Assembly (NCBI GenBank): GCA_947624985.1
Contig: CANQMO010000011.1
Coordinates: 1-64,000 of the forward strand
Direction of reading: 5' to 3'
DNA from: an uncultured Oscillospiraceae bacterium
GTDB lineage: Bacteria; Bacillota; Clostridia; Oscillospirales; Oscillospiraceae
DNA: 64,000 bases
In this document: positions 49,895-57,957 of the stretch, in pieces
Numbering within the stretch: position 1 is the stretch's first letter
Layout: each line of letters begins with the position of its first letter
Translations under genes and position numbers: made by a program
Notes under the pieces: model-generated
What the model was told of the DNA's origin: nothing
What the model saw: only the letters and a program-made list of their open reading frames with translations
Database searches by the model: none

Positions 49895-51448
49895 TTAGTG
49901 TTCCATGTCTTGTGTCTTTTGCTTTGCTGGATGGGCGCCCGGCTGCGGCGAGGCGTCTTGCAGCTTTGCAAGCACAGAAGAACGCTCCTGCTTCTGTTCG
50001 GCAGGGTCCGGCAACAAGCCGGGGATGACCTTATCGACCCAGGCGCGGATCTCCTTTAGCTTGCGCAGATCGCCTTGGATGGCCGCCAGCCGGGTTTCCT
50101 TGTCCCGGTTCTGCTCCCGCAGAGCGTTGTATTCCGCTTGCAGAGCCTGGACAGGCGGCACATCGTCCACTCCGCCGTGGTGCATAAGATAGCCATATGC
50201 CTTTTTCATGGCGGCAAGCTCATCTTTGTGCTCGGTGGCATACTTTTCTTTTGCCCGCTTGAAACCCTTTTTGCTGTAAGCGTCGTACACGGGCTTGAGC
50301 TTTATGTATGTCTCGTATGCGTCCAGCGTGGCGGCGATGACCTTCATTCGCTTTTCGTTGGCCCGCATATCCTTGCGGATCGTGTCGGCTTTGCTCTGGG
50401 TCGCAGACAGTTTGGCCCTGAAAGCATCCACGGAAATCAGGCCGTTATCTTTCAGATACGATATGGCTTGCATCACCTTGTCGAGGTCTGCGGCGGTTCC
50501 TTTGAGCTGCCCCATGGCAGACCAGCTGGCGCGCTCGTCCTCCCGCATTTCCATGTATCGGGCCAGCAGCGCCGGGACGGTCGGCTCCTTTCGCGTTTCC
50601 AGAGCGTTTGCCAGCGTTTCCAGCCACGCTTTCAAATGCCGGATGTGGGCGCGGATGGATGCCATCAGGCTATTGGCGGCTTTGATGTCCCTGTTGAGAT
50701 CGCCGATGTTGGTCCGTATGCCCCGCTTCTCCATCTGGAAGACTGCCGGGCCCATGTGGACAGTCGGTATCTTGTCAACGCCCTGCCGAACATAGGAACG
50801 CAGGTCCACGCGCTCCGGGCGATCATTTCGCTCCAGGTAATCGTTCTGCACGACCTCCCAAGCGTGCCGCCAGATCTCGCCGTATTTTCTGTCGTTCCAG
50901 TCAACTGTGTCTTCCTTATGGCTGGCCCAATAGCGGCTGTTGGGGCATTTGTATCGCTGGCCGTTTTCGTCCAGATCGTAGACCTTTTTGGTCTTTGGCA
51001 GCCAGCGGCCATGCTCGTCCATCGGCCGCATGGTCAGCATGACGTGGGCGTGGGGATTGCCGGTCCCCTTGTCGTGGATAGCAAAATCGACGCACATCCC
51101 TTTGGAAACGAATTGTTCTTGGCAGTAATCGCGCAGCATCTGCGGATACTGTTCCGGCGGAACCTCTCGCGGCAGAGCCATGACGATGCGGCGGGCAAGC
51201 TGAGAGTTCCACTGATTCTCTTTCCGTTCAACCGAATTCCAAAGCGTGTTCCGATTTGCAAATTCCGGCGGCGCGTTTGGCGGGAGCATGATCTCCGTGT
51301 AGACGATGCCGCGTTTCTCAGAATAGGATTTCCGCTTTCCGTCGTATTCGGAAAACAGGCTCTCGCCGCTCTGATATGCGGCACCGGCGACGGCGGACTG
51401 GCCCAGGCTTCGCTGGGTGATTGTGAGCTTAAAGTGCGGACATGGTAT
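49895..51448 (-). CDS. mobA: MobA/MobL-family relaxase
   Basis: A relaxase of the MobQ-type (MobA/MobL) family, ~517 residues, which nicks oriT and leads the strand into a recipient. The HUH metal motif is seen in GNPHAHVMLTMRPM and the N-terminal motif in SAVAGAAYQSGE. The C-terminal half is a long coiled coil. The start is odd: homology and spacing from AAGGAGG place it at 51448, where the codon is ATA; in-frame TTG codons at 51466 and 51454 are alternatives and an out-of-frame ATG gives only MSAL. Expression may be low or the start may be a degenerate ATG. Confidence 0.85.
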   Translation of the reverse strand: MPCPHFKLTITQRSLGQSAVAGAAYQSGESLFSEYDGKRKSYSEKRGIVYTEIMLPPNAPPEFANRNTLWNSVERKENQWNSQLARRIVMALPREVPPEQYPQMLRDYCQEQFVSKGMCVDFAIHDKGTGNPHAHVMLTMRPMDEHGRWLPKTKKVYDLDENGQRYKCPNSRYWASHKEDTVDWNDRKYGEIWRHAWEVVQNDYLERNDRPERVDLRSYVRQGVDKIPTVHMGPAVFQMEKRGIRTNIGDLNRDIKAANSLMASIRAHIRHLKAWLETLANALETRKEPTVPALLARYMEMREDERASWSAMGQLKGTAADLDKVMQAISYLKDNGLISVDAFRAKLSATQSKADTIRKDMRANEKRMKVIAATLDAYETYIKLKPVYDAYSKKGFKRAKEKYATEHKDELAAMKKAYGYLMHHGGVDDVPPVQALQAEYNALREQNRDKETRLAAIQGDLRKLKEIRAWVDKVIPGLLPDPAEQKQERSSVLAKLQDASPQPGAHPAKQKTQDMEH

Positions 51449-51492
51449 AGGCAAAACCTCCTTCAAAGATAGGGTAGACAGCGCAGCTGGCG

Positions 51493-51519
51493 CAGGGGAA
51501 GTGAGCTTCCCCTGTTTTT
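51493..51519 (+). terminator. hairpin with T tract near the oriT candidate
   Basis: CAGGGGAAG-TGAG-CTTCCCCTG followed by TTTTTG on the plus strand. No plus-strand gene is seen immediately upstream, so it may be a structural part of the transfer region. Confidence 0.5.
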
Positions 51520-51524
51520 GTGCG

Positions 51525-51603
51525 GCGCAGCCCGCACAGCACCCTCGCCCTTCGGAGAACGCAAACTCCCCAGGACGGGGGTATAATTGCGCCCTTGCCT
51601 AAA
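51525..51603. other. candidate oriT region
   Basis: The intergenic stretch between the DUF3847 and relaxase genes contains the inverted repeat CCCC-AGGA-CGGGG next to GTATAATTGCGCCC, a layout typical of oriT just upstream of MobA/MobL genes. The nick site cannot be placed by eye. Confidence 0.4.
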
Positions 51604-51604
51604 G

Positions 51605-51901
51605 TCAAGGGTTTGGATAGTCGGCTTTTTCCAGCATTTGCTCCAGAAGCTGTTGCACAGCTGGCTGACGGAACGCGGTCTTGAGCAGGTCCATGACCTG
51701 ATCGTTGGACAGTGCCTCCGGGTGTTGGAGAAAGCTCTCCAGCATCCCCGCCCGTGTGCACAGGCGGTTGGTCCGCTCCCTGCGCGTCAGCTCGCTGATT
51801 TTCCGGGCGATCATCTTCTGATGATCTTCCGTGTACCGCAGCTCACGCTGTGCCTTTTCCACGCTCTCCCGCAGCTTGGCGATCTTTGCGATGTTATCCA
51901 T
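51605..51901 (-). CDS. DUF3847 family protein
   Basis: A 98-residue, mostly helical protein (coiled-coil N-terminus NIAKIAKLRESVEKAQREL) of the DUF3847 group often found just upstream of MobA/MobL in mobilizable elements. It may be a relaxosome accessory factor, but no function is known. Its start overlaps the stop of the 59-residue gene upstream (ATGGATAA). Confidence 0.75.
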   Translation of the reverse strand: MDNIAKIAKLRESVEKAQRELRYTEDHQKMIARKISELTRRERTNRLCTRAGMLESFLQHPEALSNDQVMDLLKTAFRQPAVQQLLEQMLEKADYPNP

Positions 51902-52073
51902 GCCGGCCCTCCTTTGCCTGTCGCCGGGCCTCCCACTGCCGCAGCTCCTTCTGGCCTTCTTCGCTCTCGTAGTAGCGCTGGATCATGGGAAGCAGACAGC
52001 GGGCCATGCGCTCGATGGCGTAGTCTGGGATCGGCATGGATTCGGTTTTGCCGGGGTTATTCTTTTTTGACAT
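51894..52073 (-). CDS. 59-residue protein of the mob operon
   Basis: A short gene: MSKKNNPGKTESMPIPDYAI.., 59 residues, with AAGGAACTAG just ahead of the ATG and an eight-base overlap with the DUF3847 start. The sequence is helical and charged with no recognised domain. It is the first gene of the leftward mob operon and likely co-translated with DUF3847. Confidence 0.75.
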   Translation of the reverse strand: MSKKNNPGKTESMPIPDYAIERMARCLLPMIQRYYESEEGQKELRQWEARRQAKEGRHG

Positions 52074-52085
52074 CTAGTTCCTTTC

Positions 52086-52103
52086 TCAAATGTTCAATCG
52101 CAT
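52086..52103 (-). CDS. tiny leader ORF (MRLNI) ahead of the mob operon
   Basis: Five codons plus stop with an excellent site (AAAGGAGG seven bases upstream of ATG). It sits between the leader terminator and the first mob gene. It may be a translational leader or a chance site. Confidence 0.35.
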   Translation of the reverse strand: MRLNI

Positions 52104-52595
52104 AAAATTCCTCCTTTGGTTCTTGATGATGTCTTGGTGTCTTACAAAAAGAAAAGCTGCGCCTCGTAAACGGAGACACAGCTCTTGGTTGGTATTCAGC
52201 TTATATCGTTTCCGTCCGTGATGGGATTCCCTGGTGCAGCGGCGCTCAGACATCTTCCTGCATTGCCAATGATCTGAAAAATGGGGACACTACTCCCTCG
52301 GCCATCGGACGGGACTGAAAAACTGAATCAAACTGCTGGTATAAATCATCCCGGCATGTTTGTGCCGGGTCCGTCGGGTTTTGTCCTTACTTTACAAAAG
52401 GACCGTACTATAGATGTCTTAAGCGCCGCTTCACCGAAATCCGTTCCTGCCCCGGCGTCTCACCGCGGCGTTTTGCTCCCTTGGCGCGCTGATGCGTTCG
52501 CTTCTCCAGGAGCGTATCCATTTCGGACGGTCATTCACTTGTGATCATGGGAAAACCTGTGTGCTATCTGCCTCCCTTCCTAATTACTCACCTAT
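52104..52595 (-). promoter_or_regulatory. ~490-nt leader of the mob operon
   Basis: Between a strong promoter and the first mob gene lies a long untranslated region. It includes a possible 37-codon ORF (52521 to 52408; MDTLLEKRTHQRAKG.., very basic, no ribosome site seen), a hairpin CCCGGCA-TGCCGGG near 52352-52371, and a strong intrinsic terminator at 52145-52183. This suggests transcription attenuation of transfer genes. Confidence 0.5.
52145..52183 (-). terminator. attenuator-like terminator in the mob leader
   Basis: On the minus strand AGCTGTGTCTC pairs with GAGGCGCAGCT (11 bp with two G-U pairs) and is followed by TTTTCTTTTTG, about 70 nt before the first mob gene and 400 nt after the promoter. 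Confidence 0.8.
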
Positions 52596-52624
52596 ATCAT
52601 AGCACTGCAGATTTGAGGTGTCAA
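52596..52624 (-). promoter_or_regulatory. sigma-A promoter of the mob operon
   Basis: On the minus strand TTGACA (52624-52619), 17 bp, TATGAT (52601-52596). Confidence 0.85.
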
Positions 52625-52923
52625 GAGAAATCATGAAAAAAGTTACAAAAATAATACGAATCAGAAACAGCGAGGAGGCGGGAGCGCAATAACGCTGGCA
52701 TACTGGATTCCAAAGAAAAGCGGTTGTCCTGACACATGGGAGACACGGGGTGTAATGGTAAGGACAAGTGATGGTCGATATACGCATTTAGAAGGCTTGG
52801 AAGCCTTGCGGCGCAAGGGGTTCAGAATGGCAAACCGACAGGGGGAATGATACTATACGGCACCCCTCGAAAACCGGGGTCTATTGCGTGACATACTTCA
52901 AAGACTTTATGGAATTGATATGG
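52625..52923. other. degenerate region, possible recombinase remnant
   Basis: About 300 nt with no intact gene. A plus-strand fragment at 52633 reads MKKVTKIIRIRN.. and stops after 19 codons; its first residues resemble the opening of Firmicute serine recombinases, so it may be the scar of one. This is weak evidence. Confidence 0.3.
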
Positions 52924-52970
52924 CGGAAACAAAACAGGTACGGAGTTCATTTGCGAAATCCGTACCTGTT
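52924..52970 (-). terminator. terminator of the truncated HTH gene
   Basis: On the minus strand a perfect 12-bp stem (AACAGGTACGGA with TCCGTACCTGTT) is followed by TTTTGTTT; it begins at the gene's stop codon. Confidence 0.85.
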
Positions 52971-53145
52971 AATTACTGTCGGGGATGTATTCAGCTATGT
53001 CCTCCAGCTTGCAGTCCAGCACTGTACATAGCTTGTTGAGCGTCTTGGTTTCCATGTTGTCGTTTGCCCGCAAGCGCCGGACCGTCTTGCTGTCAATGCC
53101 GCACTTTTCTCTTAACTGGTATGTGGAGACGCCATTTTCTTTCAT
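52969..53145 (-). pseudogene. 5'-truncated Cro/CI-type HTH regulator
   Basis: The frame open up to 53175 encodes a YdaS/HTH_26-type Cro-like regulator: (T)VVFDKLWGVMKENGVSTYQL, REKCGIDSKTVRRLRANDN and NKLCTVLDCKLEDIAEYIP. The domain is nearly complete but a TAG stands exactly where the start codon and first residue should be. Only an internal ATG at 53145 remains, which would drop the first helix. The loss coincides with the transition to AT-richer DNA, so it marks an insertion junction. Confidence 0.65.
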
Positions 53146-53261
53146 AACGCCCCACAGCTTATCGAAAACGACTGTCTACGCACACTCGAATTGTCCCCAT
53201 TTAATGAAGAAGTTATAACCTCAAGACGTGCAATAGCAGTATAGTTTAGAATTGGTTATGT

Positions 53262-53615
53262 CTATTCGCAGAGAGAATAGATTTTCGGCATACCACCAGT
53301 ATCTATAACTTTACCGATCTCAAGAAGGCCGTAAACAATCAAAGCCCGAACATAAATGTATGGAGTGTCTGTATCAGGATATAAAACCTTTACATAGGGG
53401 GCGAGATCATCAAAAGAGCCTACACTGTAGTTGCTGCCATTGCTGTCGGGGACAACATATGTGGCAGGGTCAAATTTGCCATAGAAATTCTTAACTGCAT
53501 ATGCAAAAGCAAATTTCGCAGCAGATGTCCCGTGGTCGAATTTTCCTGTTGCGACCAGTTTGTCAGCAACATCATTGGCGGTTTTTGATAGGCGGAAGTT
53601 TGTTATATCGTTCAT
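53262..53615 (-). CDS. small DndE-like protein of the methyltransferase/SMC defence operon
   Basis: A 117-residue protein encoded immediately after the SMC ATPase. The N-terminus (MNDITNFRLSKTANDVADKL) and the following helix resemble the compact RLS-x-T..L opening of DndE, the small DNA-binding partner of DndD, but the rest (PYVKVLYPDTDTPYIYVRALIVYGLLEIG) is not clearly related. GGAG nine bases upstream favours the ATG at 53615 over the one at 53624. It is the last gene of the leftward operon. The function is inferred from place and size only. Confidence 0.55.
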   Translation of the reverse strand: MNDITNFRLSKTANDVADKLVATGKFDHGTSAAKFAFAYAVKNFYGKFDPATYVVPDSNGSNYSVGSFDDLAPYVKVLYPDTDTPYIYVRALIVYGLLEIGKVIDTGGMPKIYSLCE

Positions 53616-53630
53616 ACCAGTCATCTCCGA

Positions 53631-55625
53631 TTACTGCAATTCTATCTCTGTATGGAAAGAACCATACTTTTTTAGGCGGTACTCTTTTTTCAGTGTGCTT
53701 CCCAAAACCTGTCTAGCGGTCTGTCCATCGATTTCATCTGTGTATGCTAGAAGGATGATCTGATCAGACATTAAGGGAAGCGCTTTCGTTATATTCTTCT
53801 TATGGGTCGGGTCAAGACGTCCAAAAGGTGAATCCATTATAATGGGTCCGCTCAAAGGAGCATTTTTGTGCAAAGCTCCAATCAATGACAACGCTACAAT
53901 ATGCTCGAATCCAGCGGAACGGAATGGTATCATTTCACCTGAACGATGCTGTATAGAGAGACCATAGTTATCATTGATCTTCAATGCGGTATAATCGGGA
54001 TCGCTACTAATATTACGGAAAAGCTCGGTAGCATCATTTTCAACGTCCGCTTTCAGTTTATCACGATATGCGGCAATGCCGTCGTTGAACAACTGATGAA
54101 GCGCTGCACATATCTCGACCTTTTTTACTGCAAGATTTAAATCGGCATCAGAAGTTCCCGCCTTCCTAACTCTTTCTTCAAGGCTTGCCAAAGCGGTGTC
54201 TGCTTCTCGTATTTTTTCCTTGGTCGCCTGAATGCCCTCTTTGAGATTCTCAATCTTTGCGTAGCATTTAGCCAAGTTCTGCGCATTTTCTTTTGCGGCA
54301 GCGGTAAGGTCGCGTACGTTTCCATAGCGGCTGATATCGTCCCGCAGATCTTTGAGTTGACCATTTGCGTCATCGATTTGAACTAAGAGATCAGCCAATT
54401 GTCCTTCATAGACCTTGAGAACCTGGACGTCTACGGAGCTCTGCATACTTTCCAAAGATACCTGCTGTATTTGAAGGGCCTTCATTCGCTCGGTTTCTTC
54501 AGGGGACAATCCTCCAAACTCTCCGGGTTCTTCATCAAGCCGCTTTTTGAGCGCAGCTACATGAGCCTCATCCACATCCTGATCGCAGCATTCACAATGA
54601 TGCGTTTCCACAATATGCTGAATGTAGGCGATAAGCCGTGCAGCTGATTCGTGGGTATTGTGCTTCTTCTGGAGCGCGGAAAGTTCATCCCTAACCTGAG
54701 ATAGTATTCTAGAGGTCTGCTTGCCAATCACATATTTCCAGACATCTTTTGTCTCAGCAACGATTGACTGTAGAAGACCGTCGCGCAAAGCTTCTTTTGC
54801 AGCAATGTCGCTCTCCAAGTGTTCTTTATTTTGTATTAACGTCCTGAGATGCTCGTTCTGCTTTCCCTTATCCTCAAGCTTAGCTCTGAGATCCTGCTCC
54901 TCTTCATATGCCTTCTGAAGCCGGGCCAATTCTTTGATCTGCTCTTCTTTCTTTGCAGTTTCCGATTCAATCTGTGCAGCATACTTTTCTGTCTGCTTAT
55001 TTGCTTGAGCTGCTTTTGTCTGCTCCTTCCGGTACTCGTTTAGCACAAAAAGAGTATCATTTGCGGCGTTTGTCAGAATAGGGACCCCTAAGATTGACTC
55101 AATGGATTTCTTGATTCTCTCGCCGACAGAGGTCTCATCCTTTACAAGCTCTTCATATTCCTGTAGCAGTTCGCCGTCAAACAGAAAGAAGCGGGATACT
55201 TCCTCCGGCATTATCATTGCGAGCTCATGCTCTTTGTTAGGGGGGAAATGCCCATCGACTTTAAGAAAAACATCCTGGACATAGTCGTCATTTCTGGAAG
55301 GAACTGTTACTCCGGAGCGAACGCTGTATTGACGGGTAAGTTCATATCTCTTTCCATCAAGGAGCATTTTCAATACGATCTTAAAGTCGTATTTACCCGC
55401 TTTCATCCCTTCCCTGTTTACCAGTTTAAGGATATCGTCCACTGTTTCGTGGCGATATTGGAATCTTCCGAATAAGGCATAACGAAAGAGATTAAGGAGC
55501 GTGGTTTTTCCATGACCGTTGTCTCCCCAGATAAGAGTGACACCGTCTCCATCACCGAAGTCTATCGTCTGCTCGCCTTCATAAGGGCCAAAATTGCTGA
55601 TAGTCATACTCGTGAACTTCAACAT
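53631..55625 (-). CDS. DndD/Rad50-like SMC-type ATPase
   Basis: A 664-residue ABC/SMC ATPase. Walker A GDNGHGKT is at 34-41; FFLFDGE (~146-152), typical of DndD-like proteins, follows. Two long coiled coils (~200-300, ~370-470) flank a zinc-hook-like HHCECCD motif at 342-348 (CxxC). The C-terminal lobe has FRSAGFEHIVALSLIGAL and Walker B IIMDSPFGRLDP. DndD works with DndC/DndE in phosphorothioation or restriction of phage DNA; neither DndA, DndB nor DndC is here. In this operon it may be a DNA-end or damage sensor that powers restriction. It starts with AAGGAGG 11 bases upstream. Confidence 0.85.
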   Translation of the reverse strand: MLKFTSMTISNFGPYEGEQTIDFGDGDGVTLIWGDNGHGKTTLLNLFRYALFGRFQYRHETVDDILKLVNREGMKAGKYDFKIVLKMLLDGKRYELTRQYSVRSGVTVPSRNDDYVQDVFLKVDGHFPPNKEHELAMIMPEEVSRFFLFDGELLQEYEELVKDETSVGERIKKSIESILGVPILTNAANDTLFVLNEYRKEQTKAAQANKQTEKYAAQIESETAKKEEQIKELARLQKAYEEEQDLRAKLEDKGKQNEHLRTLIQNKEHLESDIAAKEALRDGLLQSIVAETKDVWKYVIGKQTSRILSQVRDELSALQKKHNTHESAARLIAYIQHIVETHHCECCDQDVDEAHVAALKKRLDEEPGEFGGLSPEETERMKALQIQQVSLESMQSSVDVQVLKVYEGQLADLLVQIDDANGQLKDLRDDISRYGNVRDLTAAAKENAQNLAKCYAKIENLKEGIQATKEKIREADTALASLEERVRKAGTSDADLNLAVKKVEICAALHQLFNDGIAAYRDKLKADVENDATELFRNISSDPDYTALKINDNYGLSIQHRSGEMIPFRSAGFEHIVALSLIGALHKNAPLSGPIIMDSPFGRLDPTHKKNITKALPLMSDQIILLAYTDEIDGQTARQVLGSTLKKEYRLKKYGSFHTEIELQ

Positions 55626-55643
55626 AACGAACGACCCTCCTTA

Positions 55644-55841
55644 TCAAACAGTCACCGTATTTAGAAAAACATCTATAACTTTCTGCGTATCGTACCTTGC
55701 TTTTGTTCTGTCGTCCTGGGTCGAGAATTCAGCTGCTACTATCTCCTGGATTAAATGCGCGGGTATTTCGGGATGCTGCTCGGTTCGGAGATGTTCTAAT
55801 ACAGAGATTAGTTCGTTGATTTCGATGTTAGTCACTGTCAT
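55644..55841 (-). CDS. 65-residue helical protein between helicase and SMC genes
   Basis: A small acidic/helical protein (MTVTNIEINELISVLEHLRT..) overlapping the helicase stop by 14 bases and ending 18 nt before the SMC gene. It has no recognised domain. Its place suggests a linker or regulatory subunit of the helicase/SMC complex, like small partners seen in other defence operons. Confidence 0.65.
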   Translation of the reverse strand: MTVTNIEINELISVLEHLRTEQHPEIPAHLIQEIVAAEFSTQDDRTKARYDTQKVIDVFLNTVTV

Positions 55842-57957
55842 CTTCCTCCATTCCGGTGTTTTGCAAATTTTGGTAGTCGATCTGGTAATCGACAGCTATA
55901 TTTTTTAAATCAGTAACACAGGCAGGGTTTTCTGCACCTAAACCGAACTGAATGGCCCTTGATAATTCACCGATAATAATCGACATAGATTTTGGCGTTT
56001 CCTTGGTTTCGATTACGGGAACCGTAATCGCATCATAGAGATGAGCGAAGAGCTTGCCGGGCGAATTTCTTAAGATTCTGCCTCTGCGTTGGATGAATTC
56101 TCTTGGGTTCTGCGAAGATGCAAGAATCAAAGCGTGAGTGACAGAGGGGATGTCAACGCCTTCATCCAAGCACTTGATTGAGACCAGAATGCCACCGTTC
56201 TTGGAAAAGTATCGGATCGTCTCGTCTCGATCACCTTCCATATCTGCGTAGTATTCAAATGCATCAAGACCCGCATTGATTGCACTGTTCAATACTTTTT
56301 TCAACTGCGTAATGTTGTCACAATAAATTATCCAACTCTGACCTCTTACATATTCTTTCAGCAAAAGGTTAATGGCCAGCGGGACCTTACTGGAAGCGGT
56401 CTTGACAATGTGCGCTCTCTTAATCAGTAACTGCTTGAGCCGTGTGTTAGATGCAATGTTTATATCTGCATTCTCGCCAGAAGTCAGACGAGCCACAAGA
56501 TGGCTTATCTGTTCTGTTATAGCATTCCATTCCTCCTGTTCCTTTTGCGTGAGGGTAATAGTCAGCGGGTTATAAAAATACCTTGTTAAAACGCCACTTT
56601 TAATAGCGTCATCCAATGTATAAGGCGGGGGAACTATGCCACCAAAATAATCAAAAAGTGCGGCTGTGCCTTCGGGATCTCCGTATCTGCGTGGCGTTGC
56701 AGATAGGCCCAATCTTGCACCTACTTCTATGTTCAAAAAATTACGTCTGCGCGGGCTGCCCAATCTATGGACCTCGTCAGCTACGACGAAAAGATGCTCA
56801 CCCTGCGATATATTTTTTGAAAAGTCATCTGAACATGCCGTATCCATGGTAGCAAGTATAATGCGATGAGTTGAACTGCCGTCGCTCGTCCAAGCTGCCA
56901 AGGAATCAGGCTTTTTCCATTCGTTGTTTTTATCTCCGCAAAGAAGATAATATATTATATCTTCGCGTAAGGTCTCTCTTAATTCCCGATCCCATTGTTT
57001 TAGGAGATCTCTGGAGGGGACTAAAATCAGCACGACTTCATTTCTTTTGAAAGCGTCATGAATTGCACACATGGCAGTAAAAGTCTTTCCGCTGCCCGTT
57101 GCGTGTTCAAAAATACCTCTTCGACCATTCTTTACCCAAGCTTCGAGTGCATTCACTTGATGAGGTCGAGGTGTGCGACTTCCGGCATGATTGCTGGGTT
57201 TCCACCGTTTTGCCTTGCTTTCTTCAACGTGAATCTCATCCAATAATTCGTGCCATTTTACTCCTTCGGCTTTAGTTCGTAATATTTCCTTAGAGGCACG
57301 TGGGAATGGATATACAGTGATGCCGGGAACAAACCCTGACCATAATCTTTCAAAAAATGTCGAAGCGTCATTGACCCGTTCAGCATCGCGGTTGTCGAGC
57401 CAATTAGGAAACACATCGATAGATTCCATGTTTCCATCGGAGGACAGTCCTTTGTACGTTTCATTCATCGAACCACGGAAGCCTACTTTATTACCATCCA
57501 AATCAGTGAAAATTCCGACTTTGTCGTGAAACAGCCTTTTTGCGTTTGGTGATTCATTGCCGGTTGGTACAGCAATTTTAACATCGATGATGCCTTTTGA
57601 AACCATATATGCCAGTAGTTTTGCGGGTGCAGTCAAAAATGGGTCATCAAATAATGCCTGTACTTCTTTTACGAGTGCCTCCGCAAGCAGCCTATCATTT
57701 TTTGCTGAATAGCCGTTAGCTAATGCAGCAGCATCCTCGTCAGATACATACGGCGAGCATATCAAACGCATCTTACCATCATTATCAATAAACTCTCGTA
57801 ATGCATCCCAAGCAATAATGTAAATCGTGCTTCCAAAATACCCGGAGATTCTGTCGTAATAGCTTGCATGCCTCATGCATGGAAGATAAAACATTTCGGC
57901 TATGTCATGTTCGGCTTTGTTGTAAGACGTCAAATAGACTTGTTCCTTAAGGCCCAT
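55828..57957 (-). CDS. PLD-nuclease/SF2-helicase fusion, putative restriction effector
   Basis: A 709-residue protein in two parts. Residues ~1-220 are phospholipase-D-like: the HxK catalytic motif FHDKVGIFTD (near 143-152) followed by FRGSMNET. Residues ~260-690 are a DEAD/DEAH helicase: motif I ATGSGKT (286-292), motif II DEVH (394-397), motif III SAT (419-421) and motif VI QRRGRILR. PLD nucleases cut DNA without metal (as in R.BfiI), and SF2 motors translocate on it, so this could be the cutting enzyme of the operon. Only one HKD half is visible, so it may act as a dimer. The start at 57957 follows GGGGG; the frame begins with a TTG two codons earlier. Confidence 0.85.
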   Translation of the reverse strand: MGLKEQVYLTSYNKAEHDIAEMFYLPCMRHASYYDRISGYFGSTIYIIAWDALREFIDNDGKMRLICSPYVSDEDAAALANGYSAKNDRLLAEALVKEVQALFDDPFLTAPAKLLAYMVSKGIIDVKIAVPTGNESPNAKRLFHDKVGIFTDLDGNKVGFRGSMNETYKGLSSDGNMESIDVFPNWLDNRDAERVNDASTFFERLWSGFVPGITVYPFPRASKEILRTKAEGVKWHELLDEIHVEESKAKRWKPSNHAGSRTPRPHQVNALEAWVKNGRRGIFEHATGSGKTFTAMCAIHDAFKRNEVVLILVPSRDLLKQWDRELRETLREDIIYYLLCGDKNNEWKKPDSLAAWTSDGSSTHRIILATMDTACSDDFSKNISQGEHLFVVADEVHRLGSPRRRNFLNIEVGARLGLSATPRRYGDPEGTAALFDYFGGIVPPPYTLDDAIKSGVLTRYFYNPLTITLTQKEQEEWNAITEQISHLVARLTSGENADINIASNTRLKQLLIKRAHIVKTASSKVPLAINLLLKEYVRGQSWIIYCDNITQLKKVLNSAINAGLDAFEYYADMEGDRDETIRYFSKNGGILVSIKCLDEGVDIPSVTHALILASSQNPREFIQRRGRILRNSPGKLFAHLYDAITVPVIETKETPKSMSIIIGELSRAIQFGLGAENPACVTDLKNIAVDYQIDYQNLQNTGMEEDDSD

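Noticed and set aside
52633-52692. Functional short gene MKKVTKI..
   Set aside because: It stops after 19 codons and only the first residues resemble recombinase starts; treated as a possible remnant.
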